Below, in pieces: positions 23,116 through 35,240 of a DNA stretch of 64,000 bases. The stretch comes from Atherix ibis (Eukaryota; Arthropoda; Insecta; Diptera; Athericidae): assembly GCA_958298945.1 (NCBI GenBank), contig OY282609.1, positions 45,413,393 through 45,477,392 of the forward strand, written 5' to 3'. The number at the start of each line of letters is the position of its first letter. The first letter of the stretch is position 1. A program made the position numbers and the translations under genes. The notes below the pieces were generated by a model. It did no database searches. It was not told the DNA's origin and saw nothing but the letters and a program-made list of their open reading frames with translations.

Positions 23116-26100
23116 ATGTTTAATAGTAATATGAAGTAGTATGTTTAAGAGGATTATGAAGTAGTATGTTTAAGAGGAATATGAAGTAGTATGTTTAAGA
23201 GGAATATGAAGTAGTATATTAAAGAGGAATATGAAGTAGTATATTTAGGAGGAATATGAAGTAGTATGTTTAAGAGGAATATGAAGTAGTATGTTTAAGA
23301 GGAATATTAAGTAGTATATTTAAGAGGAATATTGAGTAGTATATTTAAGAGGAATATGAAGAAGTATATTTAGGAGGAATATGAAGTAGTATGTTTAAGA
23401 GGAATATGAAGTAGTATGTTTAAGAGGAATATTAAGTAGTATGTTTAAGAGCAATATGAAGTAGAATATTTAAGAGGAATATTAGGTATTATATTTAAGA
23501 GGAATATGAAGTAGTATATTTAAAACGAATATGAAGTATTATATTTAAGAGAAATATGAAGTAGAGAATTTAAGAGGAATATGCAGTAGTATATTTAAGA
23601 CGAATATGAAGTAGTATATTAAAGAGGAATATGAAGTAGAATATTTAAGAGGAATATTAAGTAGTATATTTTAAAGGAATATTGAGTAGTATATTTAAGA
23701 GGAATATGAAGAAGTATACTTAAGAGGAATATTCAGTAGTATATTTAAGAGGCATATGAAGTATAATATTTAAGAGGAATATACAGTAGTATATTTAAGA
23801 GAAATATGAAGTAGTATATTTAAGAGGAATATGAAGTAGTATATTTAAGAGTAATATGAAGTAGTATATTTAACAGGAATATGCAGTAGTATATTTATAA
23901 GGAATATGAAGTAGTATATTTAAGAGGAATGTGAAGTAGTATATTTAAGAGGAATATGAAGTAGTATATTTAAGAGGAATATGAAGTAGTATATCTACGA
24001 GGAATATGAAGTAGTATATTTAAGAGGAATATGAAGTAGTATATTTAATAGAAATATGAAGTAGTATATTTAAGAGGAATATGCAGTAGTATATTTAAGA
24101 TCAATATGAAGTAGTATATTTAAGATGAATATACAGTAGTATATTTAAGAGGAATACGAAGTAGTATGTTTAAGAGGAATATGAAGTAGTATGTTTAAGA
24201 GGAATATGAAGTAGTATGTTTAAGAGGTATATAAAGTAGTATGTTTAAGAGAAATATGAAGTTATATGTTTAAGAGTAATATGAAGTAGTATATTTAAGA
24301 GGAATATGAAGTAGTATGTTTAAGAGGAATATGCAGTAGTATGTTTAAGAGGAATATGAAGTAGTATATTTAAGACGAATATGAAGTAGTATGTTTAATA
24401 GTAATATGAAGTAGTATGTTTAAGAGGATTATGAAGTAGTATGTTTAAGAGGAATATGAAGTAGTATGTTTAAGAGGATTATGAAGTAGTATGTTTAAGA
24501 GGAATATGAAGTAGTATTTTTAAGAGGAATATGAAGTAGTACGTTTAAGAGGAATATGAAGAAGTATGTTTAAGAGGAATATGAAGTAGTATGTTTAATA
24601 GCAATATGAAGTAGTATGTTTAAGAGGATTATGAAGTAGTATGTTTAAGAGGAATATGAAGTAGTATGTTTAAGAGGAATTTGAAGTAGTAGGTTTAAGA
24701 GAATATGAAGTAGTATGTTTCAGAGGAATATAAAATAGTATGTTTAAGAGGTATATAAAGTAGTATGTTTAAGAGGAATATGAAGTTGTATGTTTAAGAG
24801 GAATATGAAGTAGTATGTTTAAGAGGAATATGAAGTAATATGTTTAAGAGGAATATGAAGTAGTATGTTTAAGAGGCATATGAAGTAGTACGTTTAAGAG
24901 GAATATGAAGTAGTATGTTTAAGAGGAATATGAAATAGTATGTTTAAGAGGAATATGAAGTAGTATGTTTAAGAGGAATATGAAGTAGTATGTTTAAGAA
25001 GCATATGAAGTAGTATGTTTAAGAGGAATATGAAGTAGTATGTTTAAGAGGAATATGAAGTTGTATGTTTAAGAGGAATATGAAGTAGTATGTTTAAGAG
25101 GAATATGAAGTAATATGTTTAAGAGGAATATGAAGTACTATGTTTAAGAGGCATATGAAGTAGTATGTTTAAGAGGAATATGAAGTAGTATATTTAGGAG
25201 GAATATGAAGTAGTATGTTTAAGAGGAATATGAAGTAGAATATTTAAGAGGAATATGAAGTTATATGTTTAAGAGGAATATAAAGTAGTATATTTAAGAG
25301 GAATATGAAGTAGTATGTTTAAGAGGAATATAAAGTAGTATATTTAAGAGGAATATGAAGTATTATGTTTAAGAGGAATATGAAGTAGTATGTTTAAGAG
25401 GAATATGAAGTAGAATGTTTAAGAGGAATATGAAGTAGTATATTTAGGAGGAATATGAAGTAGTATGTTTAAGAGGAATATGAAGTAGTATGTTTAAGAG
25501 GAATATGAAGTAGTATGTTTAAGAAGAATATGAAGTAGTATGTTTAAGAGGAATATGAAGTAGTATATTAAAGAGGAATATGAAGTAGTATATTTAAGAG
25601 GAATATGAAGTAGTATGTTTAAGAGGAATATGAAGTAATATGTTTAAGAGGAATATGAAGTAGTATGTTTAAGAGGCATATGAAGTAGTATGTTTAAGAG
25701 GAATATGAAGTAGTATGTTTAAGGGGAATATGAAATAGTATGTTTAAGAGGAATATGAAGTAGTATGTTTAAGAGGAATATGAAGTAGTATGTTTAAGAG
25801 GCATATGAAGTAGTATGTTTAAGAGGAATATGAAGTAGTATGTTTAAGAGGAATATGAAGTTGTATGTTTAAGAGGAATATGAAGTAGTATGTTTAAGAG
25901 GAATATGAAGTAATATGTTTAAGAGGAATATGAAGTACTATGTTTAAGAGGCATATGAAGTAGTATGTTTAAGAGGAATATGAAGTAGTATGTTTAAGAG
26001 GAATATGAAATAGTATGTTTAAGAGGAATATGAAGTAGTATGTTTAAGAGGAATATGAAGTAGTATGTTTAAGAGGATAATGAAGTGGTATGTTTAAGAG

Positions 26101-29100
26101 GAATATGAAGTAGTATGTTTAAGAGGAATATGAAGTAGTATATTTAAGAGGAATATGAAGTAGTATGTTTAAGAGGAATATGAAGTAGTATATTTAAGAG
26201 GAATATGAAGTCGTATGTTTAAGAGGAATATGAAGTAGTATGTTTAAGAGGAATATGAAGTAGTATGTTTAAGAGGAATATGAAGTTGTATATTTAAGAG
26301 GAATATGAAGTAGTATATTTAGGAGGAATATGAAGTAGTATGTTTAAGAGGAATATGAAGTAGAATATTTAAGAGGAATATGAAGTTATATGTTTAAGAG
26401 GAATATGAAGTAGTATATTTAAGAGGAATATGAAGTAGTTTGTTTAAGAGGAATATAAAGTAGTATATTTAAGAGGAATATGAAGTGGTATTTTTAGGAG
26501 GAATATGAAGTAGTATGTTTAAGAGGAATATGAAGTAGTATGTTTAAGAGGAATATGAAGTAGTATGTTTAAGAAGAATATGAAGTAGTATGTTTAAGAG
26601 GAATATGAAGTAGTATATTAAAGAGGAATATGAAGTAGTATATTTAGGAGGAATATGAAGTAGTATGTTTAAGAGGAATATGAAGTAGTATGTTTAAGAA
26701 GAATATGAAGTAGTATGTTTAAGAGGAATATGAAGTAGTATATTAAAGAGGAATATGAAGTAGTATATTTAAGAGGAATATGAAGTAGTATATTTAGGAG
26801 GAATATGAAGTAGTATGTTTAAGAGGAATATGAAGTATTATGTTTAAGAGGAATATGAAGTAGTATGTTTAAGAGGAATATGAAGTAGAATGTTTAAGAG
26901 GAATATGAAGTAGTATATTTAATAGGAATATGCAGTAGTATATTTAAGAGAAATATGAAGTAGTATATTTTAGAGGAATATAAAGTAGTATATTTAAGAG
27001 GAATATGAAGTAGTATATTCAAGAGTAATATTAAGTAGTATATTTAAGAGGAATATGAAGTAGTATATTTAAGAGGAATATGCAATAGTATATTTAAGAG
27101 GAATATGAAGTAGTATATTTAAGATGAATATGAAGTAGTATATTTAAGAGGAATATGAAGTAGTATATTTAAGAGGAATATGAAGTAGTTTATTTAAGAG
27201 GAATATGCAGTAGTATATTTAAGAGGAATATTAAGTGTTATATTTAAGAGGAATATGAAGTAGAATATTTAAGAGAAATATGAAGTAATATATTTAAGAG
27301 GAATATGAAGTAGTATATTTAAGAGGAATATGAAGTAGTATATTTAAGAGGAATATGCAGTAGTATATTTAAGAGGAATATTAAGTATTATATTTAAGAG
27401 GAATATTAGGTATTATATTAAAGAGGAATATGAAGTAGTATATTTAAGACGAATATGAAGTAGTATATTTAAGAGAAATATGAAGTAGAATATTTAAGAG
27501 GAATATGAAGTAGTATATATAACAGTAATATGAAGTAGTATATTTAAGAGGAATATGAAGTAGTATATTTAGGAGGAATATGAAGTAGTATGTTTAAGAG
27601 GAATATGAAGTAGTATGTTTAAGAGGAATATGAAGTAGTATGTTTAAGAAGAATATGAAGTAGTATGTTTAAGAGGAATATGAAGTAGTATATTAAAGAG
27701 GAATATGAAGTAGTATATTTAAGAGGAATATGAAGTAGTATATTTAGGAGGAATATGAAGTAGTATGTTTAAGAGGAATATGAAGTAGTATGTTTAAGAG
27801 GAATATGAAGTAGTATGTTTAAGAGGAATATGAAGTAGTATGTTTAAGAAGAATATGAAGTAGTATGTTTAAGAGGAATATGAAGTAGTATATTAAAGAG
27901 GAACATGAAGTAGTATATTTAAGAGGAATATGAAGTAGTATGTTTAAGAGGAATATGAAGTAGTATGTTTAAGAGGTATATGAAGTAGTATGTTTAAGAG
28001 GAATATGAAGTAATATGTTTAAGAGGAATATGAAGTAGTATGTTTAAGAGGCATATGAAGTAGTATGTTTAAGAGGAATATGAAGTAGTATGTTTAAGGG
28101 GAATATGAAATAGTATGTTTAAGAGGAATATGAAGTAGTATGTTTAAGAGGAATATGAAGTAGTATGTTTAAGAGGCATATGAAGTAGTATGTTTAAGAG
28201 GAATATGAAGTAGTATGTTTAAGAGGAATATGAAGTTGTATGTTTAAGAGGAATATGAAGTAGTATGTTAAAGAGGAATATGAAGTAATATGTTTAAGAG
28301 GAATATGAAGTACTATGTTTAAGAGGCATATGAAGTAGTATGTTTAAGAGGAATATGAAGTAGTATGTTTAAGAGGAATATGAAATAGTATGTTTAAGAG
28401 GAATATGAAGTAGTATGTTTAAGAGGAATATGAAGTAGTATGTTTAAGAGGATAATGAAGTGGTATGTTTAAGAGGAATATGAAGTAGTATGTTTAAGAG
28501 GAATATGAAGTAGTATATTTAAGAGGAATATGAAGTAGTATGTTTAAGAGGAATATGAAGTAGTATATTTAAGAGGAATATGAAGTCGTATGTTTAAGAG
28601 GAATATGAAGTAGTATGTTTAAGAGGAATATGAAGTAGTATGTTTAAGAGGAATATGAAGTTGTATATTTAAGAGGAATATGAAGTAGTATATTTAGGAG
28701 GAATATGAAGTAGTATGTTTAAGAGGAATATGAAGTAGAATATTTAAGAGGAATATGAAGTTATATGTTTAAGAGGAATATGAAGTAGTCTATTTAAGAG
28801 GAATATGAAGTAGTTTGTTTAAGAGGAATATAAAGTAGTATATTTAAGAGGAATATGAAGTGGTATATTTAGGAGGAATATGAAGTAGTATGTTTAAGAG
28901 GAATATGAAGTAGTATGTTTAAGAGGAATATGAAGTAGTATGTTTAAGAAGAATATGAAGTAGTATGTTTAAGAGGAATATGAAGTAGTATATTAAAGAG
29001 GAATATGAAGTAGTATATTTAGGAGGAATATGAAGTAGTATGTTTAAGAGGAATATGAAGTAGTATGTTTAAGAAGAATATGAAGTAGTATGTTTAAGAG

Positions 29101-30590
29101 GAATATGAAGTAGTATATTAAAGAGGAATATGAAGTAGTATATTTAAGAGGAATATGAAGTAGTATATTTAGGAGGAATATGAAGTAGTATGTTTAAGAG
29201 GAATATGAAGTAGTATGTTTAAGAGGAATATGAAGTAGTATGTTTAAGAGGAATATGAAGTTGTATATTTAAGAGGAATATGAAGTAGTATATTTAGGAG
29301 GAATGTGAAGTAGTATATTTAAGAGGAATATGAAGTAGTATATTTAAGAGGAATATGAAGTAGTATATCTAAGAGGAATATGAAGTAGTATATTTAAGAG
29401 GAATATGAAGTAGTATATTTAATAGAAATATGAAGTAGTATATTTAAGAGGAATATGCAGTAGTATATTTAAGATCAATATGAAGTAGTATATTTAAGAT
29501 GAATATACAGTAGTATATTTAAGAGGAATACGAAGTAGTATGTTTAAGAGGAATATGAAGTAGTATATTTAAGAGGAATGTGAAGTAGTATGTTTAAGAG
29601 GAATATGAAGTAGTATATTTAAGAGGAATATGAAGTCGTATGTTTAAGAGGAATATGAAGTAGTATGTTTAAGAGGAATATGAAGTAGTATGTTTAAGAG
29701 GAATATGAAGTTGTATATTTAAGAGGAATATGAAGTAGTATATTTAGGAGGAATGTGAAGTAGTATATTTAAGAGGAATATGAAGTAGTATATTTAAGAG
29801 GAATATGAAGTAGTATATCTAAGAGGAATATGAAGTAGTATATTTAAGAGGAATATGAAGTAGTATATTTAATAGAAATATGAAGTAGTATATTTAAGAG
29901 GAATATGCAGTAGTATACTTAAGATCAATATGAAGTAGTATATTTAAGATGAATATACAGTAGTATATTTAAGAGGAATACGAAGTAGTATGTTTAAGAG
30001 GAATATGAAGTAGTATGTTTAAGAGGAATATGAAGTAGTATGTTTAAGAGGAATATGAAGTAGTATATTTAAGAGGAATATGAAGTCGTATGTTTAAGAG
30101 GAATATGAAGTAGTATGTTTAAGAGGAATATGAAGTAGTATGTTTAAGAGGAATATGAAGTTGTATATTTAAGAGGAATATGAAGTAGTATATTTAGGAG
30201 GAATATGAAGTAGTATGTTTAAGAGGAATATGAAGTAGAATATTTAAGAGGAATATGAAGTTATATGTTTAAGAGGAATATGAAGTAGTATATTTAAGAG
30301 GAATATGAAGTAGTTTGTTTAAGAGGAATATAAAGTAGTATATTTAAGAGGAATATGAAGTGGTATATTTAGGAGGAATATGAAGTAGTATGTTTAAGAG
30401 GAATATGAAGTAGTATGTTTAAGAGGAATATGAAGTAGTATGTTTAAGAAGAATATGAAGTAGTATGTTTAAGAGGAATATGAAGTAGTATATTAAAGAG
30501 GAATATGAAGTAGTATATTTAGGAGGAATATGAAGTAGTATGTTTAAGAGGAATATGAAGTAGTATGTTTAAGAAGAATATGAAGTAGTA
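23116..30590. repeat. 8.7-kb tandem duplication, second copy (shortened to 7.47 kb)
   Basis: This is the tandem copy of 14,420-23,115. It lacks 725 bp that in the first copy lie between the AAGTATAC landmark and the GGCATATGAAGTATAAT landmark. It also lacks the 250-bp internal duplication and a further 250 bp near 25,560-25,640. Similarity at offset 7,474 ends at about 30,590, where the first copy continues with the TTTAATAGTAAT monomer at 23,120 and this copy continues with TTTAAGAGG. Confidence 0.87.
29255..30154. repeat. 450-bp tandem dimer, duplicated copy
   Basis: This copy of 21,781-22,680 lies 7,474 bp downstream, with GATCAAT at 29,473 and 29,923. It keeps the TATACTTAAGATC private variant in its second unit (near 29,919), so the 450-bp dimer formed before the 8.7-kb duplication. 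Confidence 0.88.
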
Positions 30591-33500
30591 TGTTTAAGAG
30601 GAATATGAAGTAGTATATTAAAGAGGAATATGAAGTAGTATATTTAAGAGGAATATGAAGTAGTATATTTAGGAGGAATATGAAGTAGAATATTTAAGAG
30701 GAATATGAAGTTATATGTTTAAGAGGAATATGAAGTAGTATATTTAAGAGGAATATGAAGTAGTTTGTTTAAGAGGAATATAAAGTAGTATATTTAAGAG
30801 GAATATGAAGTGGTATATTTAGGAGGAATATGAAGTAGTATGTTTAAGAGGAATATGAAGTAGTATGTTTAAGAGGAATATGAAGTAGTATGTTTAAGAA
30901 GAATATGAAGTAGTATGTTTAAGAGGAATATGAAGTAGTATATTAAAGAGGAATATGAAGTAGTATATTTAAGAGGAATATGAAGTAGTATATCTAAGAG
31001 GAATATGAAGTCGTATGTTTAAGAGGAATATGAAGTAGTATGTTTAAGAGGAATATGAAGTGGTATATTTAGGAGGAATATACAGTAGTATATTTAAGAG
31101 GAATACGAAGTAGTATGTTTAAGAGGAATATGAAGTAGTATGTTTAAGAGGAATATGAAGTAGTATGTTTAAGAGGAATATGAAGTAGTATATTTAAGAG
31201 GAATATGAAGTCGTATGTTTAAGAGGAATATGAAGTAGTATGTTTAAGAGGAATATGAAGTAGTATGTTTAAGAGGAATATGAAGTTGTATATTTAAGAG
31301 GAATATGAAGTAGTATATTTAGGAGGAATGTGAAGTAGTATATTTAAGAGGAATATGAAGTAGTATATTTAAGAGGAATATGAAGTAGTATATCTAAGAG
31401 GAATATGAAGTAGTATATTTAAGAGGAATATGAAGTAGTATATTTAATAGAAATATGAAGTAGTATATTTAAGAGGAATATGCAGTAGTATATTTAAGAT
31501 CAATATGAAGTAGTATATTTAAGATGAATATACAGTAGTATATTTAAGAGGAATACGAAGTAGTATATTTAAGAGGAATATGAAGTAGTATATTTAGGAG
31601 GAATATGAAGTAGTATGTATGTTTAAGAGGAATATGAAGTAGTATGTTTAAGAGGAATATGAAGTAGTATGTTTAAGAGGAATATGAAGTAGTATATTTA
31701 AGAGGAATATGAAGTCGTATGTTTAAGAGGAATATGAAGTAGTATGTTTAAGAGGAATATGAAGTAGTATGTTTAAGAGGAATATGAAGTTGTATATTTA
31801 AGAGGAATATGAAGTAGTATATTTAGGAGGAATGTGAAGTAGTATATTTAAGAGGAATATGAAGTAGTATATTTAAGAGGAATATGAAGTAGTATATCTA
31901 AGAGGAATATGAAGTAGTATATTTAAGAGGAATATGAAGTTGTATATTTAAGAGGAATATGAAGTAGTATATTTAGGAGGAATGTGAAGTAGTATATTTA
32001 AGAGGAATATGAAGTAGTATATTTAAGAGGAATATGAAGTAGTATATCTAAGAGGAATATGAAGTAGTATATTTAAGAGGAATATGAAGTAGTATATTTA
32101 ATAGAAATATGAAGTAGTATATTTAAGAGGAATATGCAGTAGTATATTTAAGATCAATATGAAGTAGTATATTTAAGATGAATATACAGTAGTATATTTA
32201 AGAGGAATACGAAGTAGTATGTTTAAGAGGAATATGAAGTAGTATGTTTAAGAGGAATATGAAGTAGTATATTTAAGAGGAATATGAAGTAGTATATTAA
32301 AGAGGAATATGAAGTAGTATATTTAAGAGGAATATGAAGTAGTATATTTAGGAGGAATATGAAGTAGTATGTTTAAGAGGAATATGAAGTAGTATGTTTA
32401 AGAGGAATATGAAGTAGTATGTTTAAGAGGAATATGAAGTAGTATGTTTAAGAAGAATATGAAGTAGTATGTTTAAGAGGAATATGAAGTAGTATGTTTA
32501 AGAGGAATATGAAGTCGTATGTTTAAGAGGAATATGAAGTAGTATGTTTAAGAGGAATATGAAGTAGTATGTTTAAGAGGAATATGAAGTTGTATATTTA
32601 AGGGGAATATGAAGTAGTATATTTAGGAGGAATGTGAAGTAGTATATTTAAGAGGAATATGAAGTAGTATATTTAAGAGGAATATGAAGTAGTATATCTA
32701 AGAGGAATATGAAGTAGTATATTTAAGATTAATATGAAGTAGTATATTTAATAGAAATATGAAGTAGTATATTTAAGAGGAATATGCAGTAGTATATTTA
32801 AGATCAATATGAAGTAGTATATTTAAGATGAATATACAGTAGTATATTTAAGAGGAATACGAAGTAGTATGTTTAAGAGGAATATGAAGTAGTATGTTTA
32901 AGAGGAATATGAAGTAGTATGTTTAAGAGGAATATGAAGTAGTATATTTAAGAGGAATATGAAGTCGTATGTTTAAGAGGAATATGAAGTAGTATGTTTA
33001 AGAGGAATATGAAGTAGTATGTTTAAGAGGAATATGAAGTTGTATATTTAAGAGGAATATGAAGTAGTATATTTAGGAGGAATATGAAGTAGTATGTTTA
33101 AGAGGAATATGAAGTAGTATATTTAAGAGGAATATGAAGTAGTATATTTAAGAGGAATATGCAGTAGTATATTTAAGATCAATATGAAGTAGTATATTTA
33201 AGATGAATATACAGTAGTATATTTAAGAGGAATACGAAGTAGTATGTTTAAGAGGAATATGAAGTAGTATGTTTAAGAGGAATATGAAGTAGTATGTTTA
33301 AGAGGAATATGAAGTAGTATATTAAAGAGGAATATGAAGTAGTATATTTAAGAGGAATATGAAGTAGTATATTTAGGAGGAATATGAAGTAGTATGTTTA
33401 AGAGGAATATGAAGTAGTATGTTTAAGAGGAATATGAAGTAGTATGTTTAAGAGGAATATGAAGTAGTATGTTTAAGAAGAATATGAAGTAGTATGTTTA

Positions 33501-35240
33501 AGAGGAATATGAAGTAGTATGTTTAAGAGGAATATGAAGTAGTATGTTTAAGAAGAATATGAAGTAGTATGTTTAAGAGGAATATGAAGTAGTATATTAA
33601 AGAGGAATATGAAGTAGTATATTTAGGAGGAATATGAAGTAGTATGTTTAAGAGGAATATGAAGTAGTATGTTTAAGAGGAATATGAAGTAGTATGTTTA
33701 AGAGGAATATGAAGTAGTATGTTTAAGAAGAATATGAAGTAGTATGTTTAAGAGGAATATGAAGTAGTATATTAAAGAGGAACATGAAGTAGTATATTTA
33801 AGAGGAATATGAAGTAGTATGTTTAAGAGGAATATGAAGTAGTATGTTTAAGAGTAATATGAAGTAGTATGTTTAAGAGGAATATGAAGTAATATGTTTA
33901 AGAGGAATATGAAGTAGTATGTTTAAGAGGCATATGAAGTAGTATGTTTAAGAGGAATATGAAGTAGTATGTTTAAGGGGAATATGAAATAGTATGTTTA
34001 AGAGGAATATGAAGTAGTATGTTTAAGAGGAATATGAAGTAGTATGTTTAAGAGGCATATGAAGTAGTATGTTTAAGAGGAATATGAAGTAGTATGTTTA
34101 AGAGGAATATGAAGTTGTATATTTAAGAGGAATATGAAGTAGTATGTTTAAGAGGAATATGAAGTAGTATATTTAAGAGGAATATGAAGTTATATGTTTA
34201 AGAGGAATATGAAGTAGTATATTTAAGAGGAATATGAAGTTATATGTTTAAGAGGAATATGAAGTAGTATATTTAAGAGGAATATGAAGTAGTTTGTTTA
34301 AGAGGAATATAAAGTAGTATATTTAAGAGGAATATGAAGTGGTATATTTAGGAGGAATATGAAGTAGTATGTTTAAGAGGAATATGAAGTAGTATGTTTA
34401 AGAGGAATATGAAGTAGTATGTTTAAGAAGAATATGAAGTAGTATGTTTAAGAGGAATATGAAGTAGTATATCTAAGAGGAATATGAAGTAGTATATTTA
34501 AGAGGAATATGAAGTAGTATATTTAATAGAAATATGAAGTAGTATATTTAATAGAAATATGAAGTAGTATATTTAAGAGGAATATGCAGTAGTATATTTA
34601 AGATCAATATGAAGTAGTATATTTAAGATGAATATACAGTAGTATATTTAAGAGGAATACGAAGTAGTATGTTTAAGAGGAATATGAAGTAGTATGTTTA
34701 AGAAGAATATGAAGTAGTATGTTTAAGAGGAATATGAAGTAGTATATTAAAGAGGAATATGAAGTAGTATATTTAGGAGGAATATGAAGTAGTATATCTA
34801 AGAGGAATATGAAGTAGTATATTTAAGAGGAATATGAAGTAGTATATTTAATAGAAATATGAAGTAGTATATTTAAGAGGAATATGCAGTAGTATATTTA
34901 AGATCAATATGAAGTAGTATATTTAAGATGAATATACAGTAGTATGTTTAAGAGGAATATGAAGTAGTATGTTTAAGAGGAATATGAAGTAGTATGTTTA
35001 AGAAGAATATGAAGTAGTATGTTTAAGAGGAATATGAAGTAGTATATTAAAGAGGAATATGAAGTAGTATATTTAGGAGGAATATGAAGTAGTATGTTTA
35101 AGAGGAATATGAAGTAGTATGTTTAAGAAGAATATGAAGTAGTATGTTTAAGAGGAATATGAAGTAGTATATTAAAGAGGAATATGAAGTAGTATATTTA
35201 AGAGGAATATGAAGTAGTATATTTAGGAGGAATATGAAGT
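30590..35240. repeat. Mosaic of short shuffled Zone III blocks
   Basis: No single long period holds here. Junction cassettes occur at 31,498, 32,152, 32,802, 33,177, 34,602 and 34,902, with spacings of 654, 650, 375, 1,425 and 300 bp. Pieces of the 549-bp TATG module (from 33,781) and of the GTTATATG-GTTTG-ATAAAG-GTGGTAT series (30,690-30,830, 34,185-34,350) are rearranged between them. Each piece is closely similar to its relatives at 17-30 kb. The pattern suggests repeated local deletion and duplication after the 8.7-kb duplication. Confidence 0.75.
31597..31625 (+). repeat. Irregular 29-bp monomer (+4 bp, TATGTATGTTTA)
   Basis: TATG is duplicated, giving GTAGTATGTATGTTTAAGAG and a 29-bp unit. 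I found it only once in the window. It shifts the register of everything downstream by 4: the offset between the GATAATG landmarks at 28,451 and 36,530 is 8,079 bp, which is 323 monomers plus 4. It is probably a private replication-slippage event, or a sequencing or assembly error. Confidence 0.8.
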
